Numbered from the stretch's first letter, positions 38,169-47,646 are shown. The stretch: DNA of 57,082 nucleotides from Aeromonas bivalvium (GCF_000819765.1 NZ_CDBT01000004.1:141722-198803), one strand, 5' to 3'. Program-made: numbers and translations. The notes: generated from the sequence alone by a model not told the origin.

Positions 38169-38705
38169 TCAACGACGGGCGATCTCCCTTGCAAGGGCCT
38201 GATCCAGCCGTTGCAACAAGACACCACCAGCATCCTCATCGATCCGCATCACGCCCAACGCCACGGCGTCGCTCGCCGAGAGACGTCCCGCCAGCAAGGC
38301 ATCAATAGCAGCCTCGCTCAGCAGCACCACCCTGTCACCCTCGACGGGCCCCTGAGTGTGACTCTGCAACAACAGCGTCTGTTTGCCCCTCAACCTGGAC
38401 CAGAGCCCTGAATCCACCAGCAGAATGGACACATTGCCCGGAATACCAGTCGTTTTCAGACTCGCTCTCAGTTGATTGAGCCACTGGTAGCTGCGGGAAA
38501 ACCCCTCCTTGCCCATGATGGCGGGGATGGGGTTCAGCTTGTCCGTCGAGATGGCTGCCGAGGTCGCCATTGCGATGTCCAACGAGCCTGGCCAACTGAG
38601 CTGGAAGGGATTATCCCAGGCCATGTCATAGCCGCAAGCCCTGGTCGTGGGGGAAGCCCCCAGGACCAGGGCGCAGAGCAGGAGTCGAGCTAATGGCTTG
38701 ATCAT
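38169..38705 (-). CDS. Unknown secreted protein coupled to alkylsulfatase
   Basis: The 178-aa product has a signal peptide (MIKPLARLLLCALVLGASPTTRA, cleavage about 23). Mature sequence begins CGYDMAWDNPFQLSWPGSLD. No family is recognised. A late segment, VVLLSEAAIDALLAGRLSASDA, faintly resembles SCP2-type lipid-binding sequence such as that at the alkylsulfatase C-terminus; this is weak. The ATG overlaps the alkylsulfatase stop (ATGA), so translation is coupled and a joint periplasmic role is likely, perhaps binding substrate or product. Confidence 0.75.
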   Translation of the reverse strand: MIKPLARLLLCALVLGASPTTRACGYDMAWDNPFQLSWPGSLDIAMATSAAISTDKLNPIPAIMGKEGFSRSYQWLNQLRASLKTTGIPGNVSILLVDSGLWSRLRGKQTLLLQSHTQGPVEGDRVVLLSEAAIDALLAGRLSASDAVALGVMRIDEDAGGVLLQRLDQALAREIARR

Positions 38706-40678
38706 GGGGTAACGATGTTGAACCAGAACTCGAAGTTGTCCAGATAGCTGAGCACTTCCTTGAGTTTATCGGCATTGCCGTTGATCTTAATGTCCCCTGC
38801 AGCCACCGCCTGTTCGAAGGTGGTCTGCTTGAGCAGCAGGTTATTGAGCACATCGCGCGAGAGCGTGATGGTCGCATCGGCCTTATCGTCCTGGGCATTG
38901 GCGGTGTTGTTGAGCACACCATTTTCCAGCTCGATCTTGTACTTACCTCCCTGATCCCCGAAGTCGAAGTTCAGCACCGCATGGGCATTGCCCGCCTTTT
39001 CACTGTTCAGACGCACTGCCAGGTAGTCAAAGAACATATCCAGTGACATGGCACGCACCGTATCCGGGCTGGCGGTATTCGGGGTAGCCAACTGCTTGAC
39101 ACCACCACGCAGCTCCTTGGCACCGGTCAGGTAGAAGTTGCGCCACGGGCCGGATTCGGCCTGATAACCCATTTGTTCGAGGGCATCGGCTTCCAGGGCG
39201 CGAGCCGCCTGGTTATCCGGATCGGCAAACACCACTTTGCTCACGACCTGAGCCACCCAGCGATAATTGCCTTGAGCAAAATCCTCTTTCGCTTTTTTCA
39301 GGATATTGTCGGCACCGCCCATGTAATCGACATACTTCTTGGCGGCCTCCACCGGCGGCAGCTCATCCAGGGTCGCCGGGTTACCGTCAAACCAGCCCAG
39401 ATAGAGCACATAGGTCGCCTTGACGTTGTGGCTGATGGAGCCATAGTAGCCCCGGCTTGACCAGGTGTTGGCCAGGTTGTCCGGCAGCTTGAACTTGGCG
39501 GCGATTTCGTCACGGGTATAGCCGTGGTTGATCATCCGCAGGGTTTCATCGTTGATAAAGCGATAGAGGTCACGCTGGGACTTGAGCAGTGTCGTGACCT
39601 CCTCGTTCCCCCAGGTAGGCCAGTGGTGCTGGGCGAAGATCACCTCAGCCTTGTCGCCCCACATGGTCAGGGCCTGATTCAGGTATTTGGACCAGGGCAG
39701 CGGCTCACGGATCTTGGCGCCACGCAGGGAGTAGGTGTTATGCAGGGTATGGGTGGCATCTTCGGCCGCAGAGATGGCCTTCTTCTCTTCGATGTACCAG
39801 AGCATCTCGGCTGGCGCTTCGGAGCCCGGTGCCATCATGAACTCATAGGTCAGGCCATCGATACTCTCTTTCTGACCCGTCTTGGTGATGTAATTCGTTG
39901 GCGCAATCAGGGTCACGGTACCGGCGGACGTGGTGGTACCAAGCCCGGCCCCCACCTGCCCCTTGGCATCAGGCGGCAGCAGGTTGCCATACATGTAGCT
40001 GGCGCGGCGACTCATGGCGTTGCCTGCCATGATGTTTTCGGCTACGGCCGCCTCCATGAAGCCCTCGGGGGCATAGACCTTGACCTTGCCGGACTTGACG
40101 TCCTCTTCATTGACTACCCCTTTGACGCCGCCATAGTGGTCGACGTGGCTGTGGGTGTAGATCACGGCCTTGACCGGTTTGTTGCCGCGATGCTTGTAGT
40201 AGAGATCCAGACCAATTTTGGATGTCTCCGCCGAAATCAAGGGATCCACTATGGTGATGCCATCCTTGCCTTCGATGATGGTCATGTTGGACAGATCGAG
40301 GTTGCGCACCTGGTAAATGCCATCCGTGACCTCAAACAGACCACTGATGTTGATCAACTGCGACTGACGCCAGAGGCTGGGGTTGACGCTATCGGGTGCC
40401 TTGTCCCCCTCCTTGATGAAAGCGTATTTGGTCGGATCCCAGATCACATTGCCTTGCTCGCCCTTGATCACTGCATCTGGCAGCGCGGCGATAAAGCCTT
40501 TGTGGGCATTGGTGAAATCTGTCTTGTTGGCGAAAGGGAGCTGCTTGTAGAGAGCATCATTGGCCGCTTTGGTCGCTGTCGTCGCCTCTTTGGGGCTCTC
40601 TTGAGCAAAGCCTGGCATGGCCACGGTGACGAGCATACCCGCCAATGCAACACTCTTGGCAATCTGGGTCAGTCTCAT
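38702..40678 (-). CDS. Periplasmic linear alkylsulfatase (SdsA/YjcS-type)
   Basis: This 658-aa metallo-beta-lactamase-fold enzyme hydrolyses alkyl sulfates such as dodecyl sulfate to alcohol and sulfate. It has a Sec signal peptide (1-25, ending MPGFA), then the MBL motif YTHSHVDHYGG near residue 174 binding two Zn. Further ligands are expected in APAEMLWYIEEKKAISAAED. A dimerisation region and an SCP2-like C-terminal domain (about 545-658) follow. Length matches SdsA1 (658) and YjcS (661). The upstream region holds a promoter and a perfect palindrome, so expression is probably regulated by substrate. It is coupled to the downstream secreted protein. Confidence 0.93.
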   Translation of the reverse strand: MRLTQIAKSVALAGMLVTVAMPGFAQESPKEATTATKAANDALYKQLPFANKTDFTNAHKGFIAALPDAVIKGEQGNVIWDPTKYAFIKEGDKAPDSVNPSLWRQSQLINISGLFEVTDGIYQVRNLDLSNMTIIEGKDGITIVDPLISAETSKIGLDLYYKHRGNKPVKAVIYTHSHVDHYGGVKGVVNEEDVKSGKVKVYAPEGFMEAAVAENIMAGNAMSRRASYMYGNLLPPDAKGQVGAGLGTTTSAGTVTLIAPTNYITKTGQKESIDGLTYEFMMAPGSEAPAEMLWYIEEKKAISAAEDATHTLHNTYSLRGAKIREPLPWSKYLNQALTMWGDKAEVIFAQHHWPTWGNEEVTTLLKSQRDLYRFINDETLRMINHGYTRDEIAAKFKLPDNLANTWSSRGYYGSISHNVKATYVLYLGWFDGNPATLDELPPVEAAKKYVDYMGGADNILKKAKEDFAQGNYRWVAQVVSKVVFADPDNQAARALEADALEQMGYQAESGPWRNFYLTGAKELRGGVKQLATPNTASPDTVRAMSLDMFFDYLAVRLNSEKAGNAHAVLNFDFGDQGGKYKIELENGVLNNTANAQDDKADATITLSRDVLNNLLLKQTTFEQAVAAGDIKINGNADKLKEVLSYLDNFEFWFNIVTP

Positions 40679-40715
40679 GCATGAATCCTCAATTGGTTAA
40701 CCTGTTTGTTGTCCG

Positions 40716-40733
40716 TACCAATACGAGTTGGTA
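40716..40733 (-). promoter_or_regulatory. Operator-like palindrome upstream of alkylsulfatase
   Basis: TACCAATACGAGTTGGTA is a perfect 6-6-6 inverted repeat (TACCAA/TTGGTA). It lies between the inferred transcription start (about 40750) and the start codon, a usual place for a repressor site. Related TTGGTTA half-sites occur nearby (about 40693). The regulator is not in the window's neighbouring genes. Confidence 0.6.
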
Positions 40734-40755
40734 ACGAAATGATAACGGCGCAACC

Positions 40756-40783
40756 AATATAGTGAACTGGAATCGATTGACAA
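40756..40783 (-). promoter_or_regulatory. Putative sigma-70 promoter of alkylsulfatase operon
   Basis: On the minus strand, TTGTCA (40778-40783), 16 bp, TATATT (40756-40761). Confidence 0.6.
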
Positions 40784-40886
40784 CCCTTTGTTTACATTAA
40801 CTTATCGTTTTATCACTCTATGGTGCTGGGCCTTCGTCATAAAATGACGCCGACAACCCCCACTAAGTCCATGAGCAAGGCTCATC

Positions 40887-41531
40887 TCAGTCACGGGCCG
40901 GCGCCCCCAGGGGGAAGTAGTGGCGATAGGGCCGTGCCTCATCCACCACCCGGACTATGGAGGGGTGACCCAGCAGACGGGCACGGTAGGCACACAGCCT
41001 GGTGAGTGAGTGCGGGATCTCATGAGCCCAGTCGGCATAGAAGAGCGAAGGGGCGGCGGCACAATCGGCCAGAGTGAACGCCTCCCCTGCTGCCCAGGTG
41101 CGTCCGGCGAGGCGCTGGTCCAGCCAGGGGTAGATCTTGTCCAGCAGCTCCCGGGCCTGGGCGACGCCGTAACCATCGTGATCCCCCGACGGGCGCATCC
41201 TGTCGTGGACCATCTTCTGCATGGGCGTCATCACATAGTTGTCGAACAGACGATCGAGCATATGAACCTCGATCCCCGCCTCCCCCTCAGGCACCAGGCA
41301 ATGGGGACCGGGATGGGCCCATTGGAGATATTCGATGATGGTGCTGCTCTCAAACAGGACTCGCCCCTGATCCACCAGCACCGGAAAGCGCTTGAGGGGC
41401 CAGAGGCTGGCCAGCTCCGCCTTCACCGTCGCCGCCTCCAGGTTGAGGTAGTCGAACGAGATCTCATTCTGGTAGAGGGCGATCAACACCTTCTGACTGT
41501 AGGACGAAAAGGGATGGGCATAGAGTTTCAT
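40887..41531 (-). CDS. Glutathione S-transferase family protein
   Basis: The 214-aa product has an N-terminal thioredoxin-like domain (MKLYAHPFSSYSQKVLIAL; SSYS in place of a CxxC, so a serine-type GST). FPVLVDQGRVLFESSTIIEYL is the glutathione-binding beta3-alpha3 region with ES motif. A helical C-terminal domain has WAAGEAFTLADCAAAP, the conserved N-capping Asp. AAGGAG precedes the ATG. It is probably a cytoplasmic detoxification enzyme; the substrate is unknown. It is separated from the alkylsulfatase by about 200 bp and divergent from the acyltransferase. Confidence 0.88.
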   Translation of the reverse strand: MKLYAHPFSSYSQKVLIALYQNEISFDYLNLEAATVKAELASLWPLKRFPVLVDQGRVLFESSTIIEYLQWAHPGPHCLVPEGEAGIEVHMLDRLFDNYVMTPMQKMVHDRMRPSGDHDGYGVAQARELLDKIYPWLDQRLAGRTWAAGEAFTLADCAAAPSLFYADWAHEIPHSLTRLCAYRARLLGHPSIVRVVDEARPYRHYFPLGAPARD

Positions 41532-41782
41532 CGGGCGGGCTCCTTGTGATCAGATGGGCGATATCCCTAGTCTAGATCCCCTCTTCACCTTCGATGCAGC
41601 GCTTATTCCGTGCTGGTTTTTGGATGATAAATGCACATTCATGACGAAAATCACACCCATATGACTCTCATTTTGTTACCTTGATCCCGCCTGTGACCGC
41701 CACGAGTCGAGGCTGCGGGCCCAGGGCCTGCACAACAACAAAATCGATGTCAGGCCAAGCTGAACATCGCAAGGGTCCCAAC

Positions 41783-42970
41783 ATGAATCAATCATTGCCA
41801 CTGTTGACGCCGCTGCGGGGCATCGCTGCCCTGATGGTGGTGCTGTTCCACGCCCGCCTGCTGCTCTTTCCACAGTGGATGGAGTCCATCGCTGGCCACA
41901 CCCAGCTCATCGAGAACGGCTACCTCTGGGTCGATCTCTTCTTCATCCTGAGCGGGCTGGTGCTGGCCCACGTCTATGGCAAAACCTTCACAGACTCCCA
42001 CCGCCGCACCGTCGGCTACGGCCGCTTCCTCTGGCTGCGGTTGACCCGGGTCTACCCCCTCTATCTCGTCACCCTGTTGCTGCTGGTAGGCTGGGAACTT
42101 TACAAGGCCCGGCACGGGGTGGGCTTCTACGCCGGCCCCCTGTTCAAGATGTGGGAGTGGGAAGGGATGGCTCCCTTCGGTTCCCCCTTCACCCCAATCG
42201 AGGCGCTGCCGAGCGCCTTCCTGCTGTTGCAGGTGGTGACGGATCAGGGGCTGACCTGGAACTTCGCCGCCTGGTCCCTCAGCGTGGAGTGGATAAGCTA
42301 TCTGCTGTTCCCGCTGCTCATTCCGCTCGCGGTGACCCGCAGCCGCTGGAGTCACCTCGCTCCCCTGCTGGCGCTGACGGTACTGGCCTTTATCGTGTAC
42401 AGCCGCGGCACCCTGGATGTCACCAGCGGCGCGCTGGCGGTGGGACGAGGGGTGAGTGAATTCGTGCTAGGACTCTGGCTGCTGCCCAGGGTCAAGACCG
42501 CCCGCCAGTGGCCCATGATGCAGCGGGACCTGCCACTGCTGCTCGCCTTTGTGCTGCCCTTCGTGCTGATGCAATTCACCATGACGCCGCCACTGACCCT
42601 GCTGCTGATCGGTGCCTACGTGTTGCTCATCTGGATTGCGGCTGCCCAAGGGAAGCGCCAGAGCCCGCTGCTGCGCCTGCTGGACAATCGTTTCACCAAC
42701 TGGCTGGGGGATCTCTCCTACTCCATCTACCTGCTCCATGCCCTGGTGCTGCTCATCGGTTGTGAACTGATCCACTACCTGGCGCCCGAGTTCACCACAT
42801 GGTGGTATGGCCAGACCGACCCGCTGTTGGGGGTGGTGGCGACCCTGCTGATGCTGGGGGTACTGATCGCGCTTTCGGCGGTGAGCTACCACCTCTTTGA
42901 GCGGCCACTGCAGCGGCGCCTGCGCCGCGTTGGCCAGGCCCGCCAACCGGCGCTGGAGCAGGCCCTGTGA
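41783..42970 (+). CDS. Acyltransferase 3 family membrane protein
   Basis: The 395-aa integral membrane protein has about ten helices. The start MNQSLPLLTPLRGIAALMVVLFHARL carries the family's R-x10-H motif (RGIAALMVVLFH), where His is catalytic. Later WSLSVEWISYLLFPLL and the late LSYSIYLLHALVLL are typical of OafA/OatA-like O-acyltransferases, which acetylate surface glycans. AAGGG precedes ATG; 34 in-frame upstream codons are rejected. No glycan cluster is adjacent, so the substrate is open. Confidence 0.88.
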   Translation: MNQSLPLLTPLRGIAALMVVLFHARLLLFPQWMESIAGHTQLIENGYLWVDLFFILSGLVLAHVYGKTFTDSHRRTVGYGRFLWLRLTRVYPLYLVTLLLLVGWELYKARHGVGFYAGPLFKMWEWEGMAPFGSPFTPIEALPSAFLLLQVVTDQGLTWNFAAWSLSVEWISYLLFPLLIPLAVTRSRWSHLAPLLALTVLAFIVYSRGTLDVTSGALAVGRGVSEFVLGLWLLPRVKTARQWPMMQRDLPLLLAFVLPFVLMQFTMTPPLTLLLIGAYVLLIWIAAAQGKRQSPLLRLLDNRFTNWLGDLSYSIYLLHALVLLIGCELIHYLAPEFTTWWYGQTDPLLGVVATLLMLGVLIALSAVSYHLFERPLQRRLRRVGQARQPALEQAL

Positions 42971-43527
42971 TGGGCTGAGTCCAAACAGCCTGGCCGGTTA
43001 ACGCCGTTTATCCAGGCTGTTCTTGACCCAGCCCCCGGGATGCTGGTCAATACCGAGGCGGGGGAGTCATCCACTGCCTCGGTGTTATCCAGCATGCCTC
43101 GAATGCTCGACACAGGATGCGTGGGGCGCCTGACTCCCACAAGGGCCTGCTTCCGTCACTGGAGGCAAGCATCTGCCGTGATGGGATGATTGACCCCGGC
43201 ATGATGTCCACTCGAACGCCTTGTGATGTGCCATCCATGACCCGTTTCTTGCGATAACCGGGTAGCGTGCCCAGCAATTGGTCATATCTGGCATGAATTC
43301 CTGTTCGAACCCCCTATCACCTTTGTGGCATAATGCTCCGTCCTGTGGCCCTTGACGGGGCTGCGCTGGCGCATCTGATCGCCCCCTTCTCCCCGTCCGG
43401 CTTGGCAGCCCTGTACGACTGCCTGCGGCGCCGCCTTTATGACAGCCGAGGCCATCCGTTTTTTGCGGTGCATTCCGCCCGTTTATCAAGACGCCCCACC
43501 GGGCGCCTGCACAAACAAGGGGTAATC
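42971..43527. other. 557-bp gap upstream of selD
   Basis: This contains the selD leader and probably its promoter (CATAAT near 43328). The selD frame stays open for 65 codons upstream of its ATG, but the composition does not look coding. A local inverted repeat around 43030-43100 pairs GATGCTGG with CCAGCATG-type sequence. I recognise no gene or RNA. Confidence 0.4.
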
Positions 43528-44565
43528 ATGTCTTCCATTCGTCTGACCCAGTACAGCCACGGCGCTGGCTGTGGCTGCAAAATCTCCCCCAAGGTGCTCG
43601 ACACCATTTTGAAGAGCCAGATCCCGGGCTTTGACGATCCGACCCTGGTGGTGGGCAACAGCAGCAAGGATGACGCCGCCGTGGTCGATATCGGCAACGG
43701 TCAGGGCATAGTCTCCACCACCGACTTCTTCATGCCCATCGTCGACGATCCCTTCACCTTCGGTCGCATCGCCGCCACCAACGCCATCAGCGACATCTAC
43801 GCCATGGGCGGCAAGCCCATAGTCGCCATCGCCATCCTCGGCTGGCCCATCAACACGCTGGCGCCTGAAGTGGCCCAGCAGGTGATCGACGGCGGTCGTC
43901 AGGTGTGTCACGAGGCGGGCATCTCGCTCGCCGGTGGCCACAGTATCGATGCCCCCGAGCCCATCTTCGGCCTCGCGGTGACCGGCATAGTACCGCTCGA
44001 TGCCATCAAGCAGAACGACACCGCCAAGGTGGGTGATGTGCTCTATCTCACCAAGCCCCTTGGCATCGGCATACTCACCACGGCCCAGAAGAAGGGCAAG
44101 CTCAAACCCGAGCACGAGCAACTGGCCCCCGACGCCATGTGCACCCTCAACAAGATTGGCCAGCAGTTTGCGGCCCTGCCCGGCGTGCACGCCATGACGG
44201 ACGTCACCGGCTTCGGCCTGGCCGGCCACCTGCTGGAGATGTGCGAAGGCTCGAAGGTGCGTGCCCGCCTCGACTTCCAGGCACTGCCGCTGCTCGATGA
44301 AGTGGATTATTACCTGAATGAGGGTTGCGTGCCCGGCGGCACCCTGCGCAACTTCGACTCCTATGGTGACAAGCTCGATGCCATGAGTGATCGCACCCGC
44401 AACATACTGTGCGATCCCCAGACCAGCGGCGGCCTGCTGGTGGCCGTCAGCAAGGAGAGCGAAGCCGAGCTGCTTGCCATCGCCCGCGACGCCGGGCTCT
44501 CGCTTGCCCCCATCGGCGAGATCCTGGCCCTCGAGGGCAACCGCTTCATCGAGGTCATCCAATGA
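43528..44565 (+). CDS. selD: Selenophosphate synthetase
   Basis: SelD makes monoselenophosphate from selenide and ATP, the donor for selenocysteine and selenouridine. The 345-aa product (347 in E. coli) has the catalytic Cys17-Lys pair in HGAGCGCK; it uses cysteine, not selenocysteine, there. The ATP/metal motif [12 protein letters not shown] and [13 protein letters not shown] are present. AAGGGG precedes the ATG at 43528. The stop overlaps the selU start (ATGA), coupling the two. Confidence 0.97.
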   Translation: MSSIRLTQYSHGAGCGCKISPKVLDTILKSQIPGFDDPTLVVGNSSKDDAAVVDIGNGQGIVSTTDFFMPIVDDPFTFGRIAATNAISDIYAMGGKPIVAIAILGWPINTLAPEVAQQVIDGGRQVCHEAGISLAGGHSIDAPEPIFGLAVTGIVPLDAIKQNDTAKVGDVLYLTKPLGIGILTTAQKKGKLKPEHEQLAPDAMCTLNKIGQQFAALPGVHAMTDVTGFGLAGHLLEMCEGSKVRARLDFQALPLLDEVDYYLNEGCVPGGTLRNFDSYGDKLDAMSDRTRNILCDPQTSGGLLVAVSKESEAELLAIARDAGLSLAPIGEILALEGNRFIEVIQ

Positions 44566-45677
44566 GTGACTTGCCCCTCGCCACGGATCTTGCCGCCATC
44601 TTCCTCGAAGATGTGCCCCTCATCGATCTGCGGGCGCCCATCGAATTCAAGGAGGGTGCCTTCCCCACCGCCACCAGCCTGCCGCTGATGACGGATGAGG
44701 AACGTGCCCAGGTGGGGACCTGCTACAAGCAACAGGGGCAGGCGGCGGCCATTGAACTCGGCCACCAACTGGTAGGGGGCGCCGTGCGCGCCGCCCGCAT
44801 GGAAGGCTGGCTGGCGCAGATAGCGGCCGAGCCCGATGCCCTGCTCTACTGCTTTCGCGGCGGCCTGCGCTCGCAAACCGTGCAGCAGTGGCTGGCCGAG
44901 GCCGGCGTCACCCGCCCTCGGGTAGCCGGCGGCTACAAGGAGCTGCGCCGCTTTCTCATCGACACCCAGGACAAGGCCAGCGCCCAGTGTCACTGGAGCG
45001 TGCTGACCGGCATGACAGGCTCCGGCAAGACCCATATGCTGGCCGACATTGCCCAGGCGGTGGATCTGGAAGGACATGCCCACCACAGGGGCTCGTCGTT
45101 CGGCCAGCTGCCCGGCGGCCAGCCCAGCAACATCAACTTCGAGAACACATTGGCCATCGAGCTGCTAAAACGCCGCCACCGGGGTGAACAGGCGTTCGTG
45201 GTGGAGGACGAGAGCCGTCTCATCGGTCGCTGCTGCCTGCCCCTCTCCCTCTACGAGACCATGGGCCAGGCCCCCCTGGTGGTGGTGGAGGTGCCCCAGC
45301 ACGATCGCGCCGAGCAGATCCGCGCAGACTATGTGCATGATCTCTGGCTGCGCTACCAGGCCATGTTCGGCAGCGAGGCTGGCTGGCCCCTGTTTGCCGC
45401 CTACCTCACCGACGCCCTGGCCCGGCTCAAGCGCCGCCTCGGGGATCAAGCCCACCGCGAGCTGGACGCCCTGATGCAGACTGCGCTCAAGGAGCAGGCT
45501 CTAAACGGTTCGACCGAACTGCATCTGGCCTGGATCCGCCTGCTGCTGACCCGCTATTACGATCCCATGTATCTCTATCAGCTTGGCAACAAGCGCGAGC
45601 GCATCGTGTTTCAAGGCGACAAGCAAGCCTGCCTCGACTACTTCGCCGAGCAGCACGCGGCGCAACAGGCCGGCTGA
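44562..45677 (+). CDS. selU: tRNA 2-selenouridine synthase (SelU/MnmH)
   Basis: SelU replaces sulfur by selenium in the wobble 2-thiouridine of tRNA-Lys, -Glu and -Gln, going through a geranylated intermediate. The 371-aa product has an N-terminal rhodanese domain with catalytic C97 (LLYC97FRGGLRSQT) and a C-terminal P-loop domain GMTGSGKTH (about 150). It receives selenophosphate from SelD, encoded by the overlapping upstream gene. E. coli SelU is 364 aa and its gene is unlinked to selD. Confidence 0.96.
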   Translation: MSDLPLATDLAAIFLEDVPLIDLRAPIEFKEGAFPTATSLPLMTDEERAQVGTCYKQQGQAAAIELGHQLVGGAVRAARMEGWLAQIAAEPDALLYCFRGGLRSQTVQQWLAEAGVTRPRVAGGYKELRRFLIDTQDKASAQCHWSVLTGMTGSGKTHMLADIAQAVDLEGHAHHRGSSFGQLPGGQPSNINFENTLAIELLKRRHRGEQAFVVEDESRLIGRCCLPLSLYETMGQAPLVVVEVPQHDRAEQIRADYVHDLWLRYQAMFGSEAGWPLFAAYLTDALARLKRRLGDQAHRELDALMQTALKEQALNGSTELHLAWIRLLLTRYYDPMYLYQLGNKRERIVFQGDKQACLDYFAEQHAAQQAG

Positions 45678-45705
45678 TCGACTCCGTCAATCAAGAGGAC
45701 TCCCT

Positions 45706-46350
45706 ATGTTGAAATTCGAGGTGATTCCGGTCACCCCTTTCGCCCAGAACTGCTCCCTCATCTGGTGTGACGAGACCCATGAGGCGGCCCTGATCGATCC
45801 GGGAGGCGAGGCGGACAAGCTGCTGGCTGCCATCGCCAGGCACGGCTTGACCCTGACTCACATCCTGCTGACCCACGGTCATCTGGATCACGTGGGCGCC
45901 GCGGCCGAACTGAGAGACAGAACCGGCGTCACCATCACGGGCCCCCACAGGGAAGATGCCTTCTGGCTCGACATGCTGCCCCAGCAGAGCCAGATGTTCG
46001 GCTTTGCCCACACCCCCACCTTCACCCCGGACTGCTGGCTTGCCCAGGGTGACAAGGTGCAGCTGGGCCGGTGCGAGCTGGCGGTCTATTTCTGTCCGGG
46101 CCATACCCCGGGGCATGTGGTGCTGGTCAGCCATGAGGCCGGTCTCGCCTGGGTGGGGGACGTGTTGTTCGCCGGCAGCATAGGCCGCACCGATTTTCCT
46201 CGCGGCGATCATGCCACCCTGATCCGCTCCATTACCGAGACACTGCTGCCGCTCGGGGACGACATCGTCTTCATCCCGGGTCACGGCCCCAGCTCCACCC
46301 TGGGACGGGAGAAGGCAAGCAACCCTTATCTGACCCAACCCATCTGGTAG
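45706..46350 (+). CDS. gloC: Hydroxyacylglutathione hydrolase GloC (YcbL-type)
   Basis: This metallo-beta-lactamase-fold glyoxalase II has 214 aa (215 in E. coli YcbL). The Zn motif is H57-G-H59-L-D61-H62. CPGHTPGHVVL and the Asp in GDVLFAGSIGRTDF complete the site, and the final histidine is in IPGHGPSST. It hydrolyses S-lactoylglutathione in methylglyoxal detoxification. AAGAGGA precedes the ATG at 45706, 28 nt after selU, so it may be part of the selD operon. Confidence 0.92.
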   Translation: MLKFEVIPVTPFAQNCSLIWCDETHEAALIDPGGEADKLLAAIARHGLTLTHILLTHGHLDHVGAAAELRDRTGVTITGPHREDAFWLDMLPQQSQMFGFAHTPTFTPDCWLAQGDKVQLGRCELAVYFCPGHTPGHVVLVSHEAGLAWVGDVLFAGSIGRTDFPRGDHATLIRSITETLLPLGDDIVFIPGHGPSSTLGREKASNPYLTQPIW

Positions 46351-46376
46351 CCAAGGTCGGCGGCGCATGAAAACAA

Positions 46377-46403
46377 AGAGGGCGACCCACTGGGTCGCCC
46401 TCT
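46377..46403 (+). terminator. Strong hairpin after gloC
   Basis: A 13-base perfect inverted repeat AGAGGGCGACCCA/TGGGTCGCCCTCT sits 26 nt past the gloC stop. It has no clear U tract, so termination may be weak or it may protect the 3' end. Confidence 0.55.
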
Positions 46404-46440
46404 CGCATATCTGACCGCTCTTAGCGAAGGCCAGACAGCA

Positions 46441-46468
46441 AAAAGCCACTCCAAAGAGTGGCTTTTTC
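46441..46468 (-). terminator. Terminator of rplY
   Basis: A perfect 12-bp stem AAAAAGCCACTC/GAGTGGCTTTTT with a CAAA loop, 19 nt past the rplY stop on the minus strand; symmetrical. Confidence 0.88.
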
Positions 46469-46487
46469 TCAACCGGATGGTCCGCGA

Positions 46488-46775
46488 TTAGACGCGAACG
46501 AAGTCCAGGTGAACCAGCTTCGGCTTAACCGGGTGACGCTGGATAGCCTTCACTTTTACGTTGACTTCTTCACCGTTGACAACCAGGGTCAGCACGGACT
46601 CGTAGAACTCCGGCTTGGCCTGGGCGATGATGAATTTGCTGTGGTCAACAGTGATGGATTGAGCTTCTTTGCCGGCACCGTAGATGATGGCAGGAACTTG
46701 GTCAGCGTGACGCAGGCGGCGGCTCGCACCTTTCCCCAGGTCAGAACGGACTTCAGCTTGGAATACGAAAGACAT
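46488..46775 (-). CDS. rplY: 50S ribosomal protein L25
   Basis: L25 binds 5S rRNA. The 95-aa product matches E. coli L25 (94 aa): [17 protein letters not shown] near the N-terminus, and [20 protein letters not shown] at the end. It is the short form without the CTC extension. It is monocistronic, with its own terminator. Confidence 0.97.
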   Translation of the reverse strand: MSFVFQAEVRSDLGKGASRRLRHADQVPAIIYGAGKEAQSITVDHSKFIIAQAKPEFYESVLTLVVNGEEVNVKVKAIQRHPVKPKLVHLDFVRV

Positions 46776-46881
46776 AGTAGTTATCTCATATGGATGAATT
46801 TATGGTGCTGACTGCGACCGGTCAGCACCTCGCAAAACGAGCGCGGATAGTAGCATGGCTGGCCGGGCAGAGACAAGCGGG

Positions 46882-47646
46882 TTACAGGCTGCCATCGAGC
46901 CGATTGAACAACTGATGTCGCTCCCCCGGGCTCAGCGCCTGATAACGGGCCAGCAGCCGGGGTGGCGGGCAGAGCAGGGCATCCCCCGTCTTGACCTGAG
47001 GCCTGGGTCCCAACCGCTGACGATTGACTTCATACAAGGCCAGCACATGGCTGTAGGTATCCCCTCCCTGTCCCTGGGCCAGGGTAGCGGCGATGCGCCA
47101 CAAGGTCTCGCCGGGAGCCACCCTGTGGCAGATGCCTTCCCCGGGCGCCCCGCTCCCCTCCCCCGCGGTAAGAGCCTCGGGCCGCCCCACAGATGCAGTC
47201 AGGAGACGGTCATGGACACCGGCAAGCGGCGACAGCAGGCCATATTGATGGGGCAGACTGAACTCGGGCAACACGGGTACCGGCTGGTTGGGGCCAGCCC
47301 CTTGCGCCTCACCGTCGGCCTGGGGGGCCAGTTGCACGCTGGCCACCCCATAGGCCATCTCGTCGATGCGCTCCAGCCTGGCCAGATAGGCACGGGAGAG
47401 CTGGGCCTCCCCCTCGAACAGATCGAAGGGGGGCACCAGGCGCGCCGGAAACAGGATCTGCCAGTGCCCCTTGTGCTGGCGACGGGCCAGGGGGGGATAC
47501 TGGTTGCCGTGCCAGGCCGCGAAAATCGCCGGCGGTTCGCGGCGCAGTGGATAGTATTCCGGATTCAGACTGACCCACGTCTGCTCGGCAATGGGCTGAT
47601 ACCCACTGATGTTGACCAGGGCCATCCCTAACCAGAATCCCAGCAT
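46882..47646 (-). CDS. LysM-like domain protein of unknown role
   Basis: The 254-aa product starts MLGFWLGMALVNISGYQP, a weak hydrophobic N-terminus; AAGGAG precedes the ATG, while a TTG seven codons earlier is not used. The middle is Pro/Gln-rich and low in predicted structure. The C-terminal segment HRVAPGETLWRIAATLAQG, continuing to TGDALLCPPP (about 175-230), resembles the LysM-like FimV N-terminal domain, which binds peptidoglycan. A role at the cell wall or pili is plausible but unproven. hrpA ends 66 nt upstream on the same strand. Confidence 0.6.
   Translation of the reverse strand: MLGFWLGMALVNISGYQPIAEQTWVSLNPEYYPLRREPPAIFAAWHGNQYPPLARRQHKGHWQILFPARLVPPFDLFEGEAQLSRAYLARLERIDEMAYGVASVQLAPQADGEAQGAGPNQPVPVLPEFSLPHQYGLLSPLAGVHDRLLTASVGRPEALTAGEGSGAPGEGICHRVAPGETLWRIAATLAQGQGGDTYSHVLALYEVNRQRLGPRPQVKTGDALLCPPPRLLARYQALSPGERHQLFNRLDGSL

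Noticed and set aside
43295..43330. TTCGAAC resembling a tRNA T-loop upstream of selD
   Set aside because: Flanking bases cannot form the T-stem and no other tRNA arms are present.
43085..43489. 134-codon minus-strand frame upstream of selD
   Set aside because: Composition Gly/Arg/Ser/Cys/His mixed noise, no ribosome-binding site, overlaps the selD leader.
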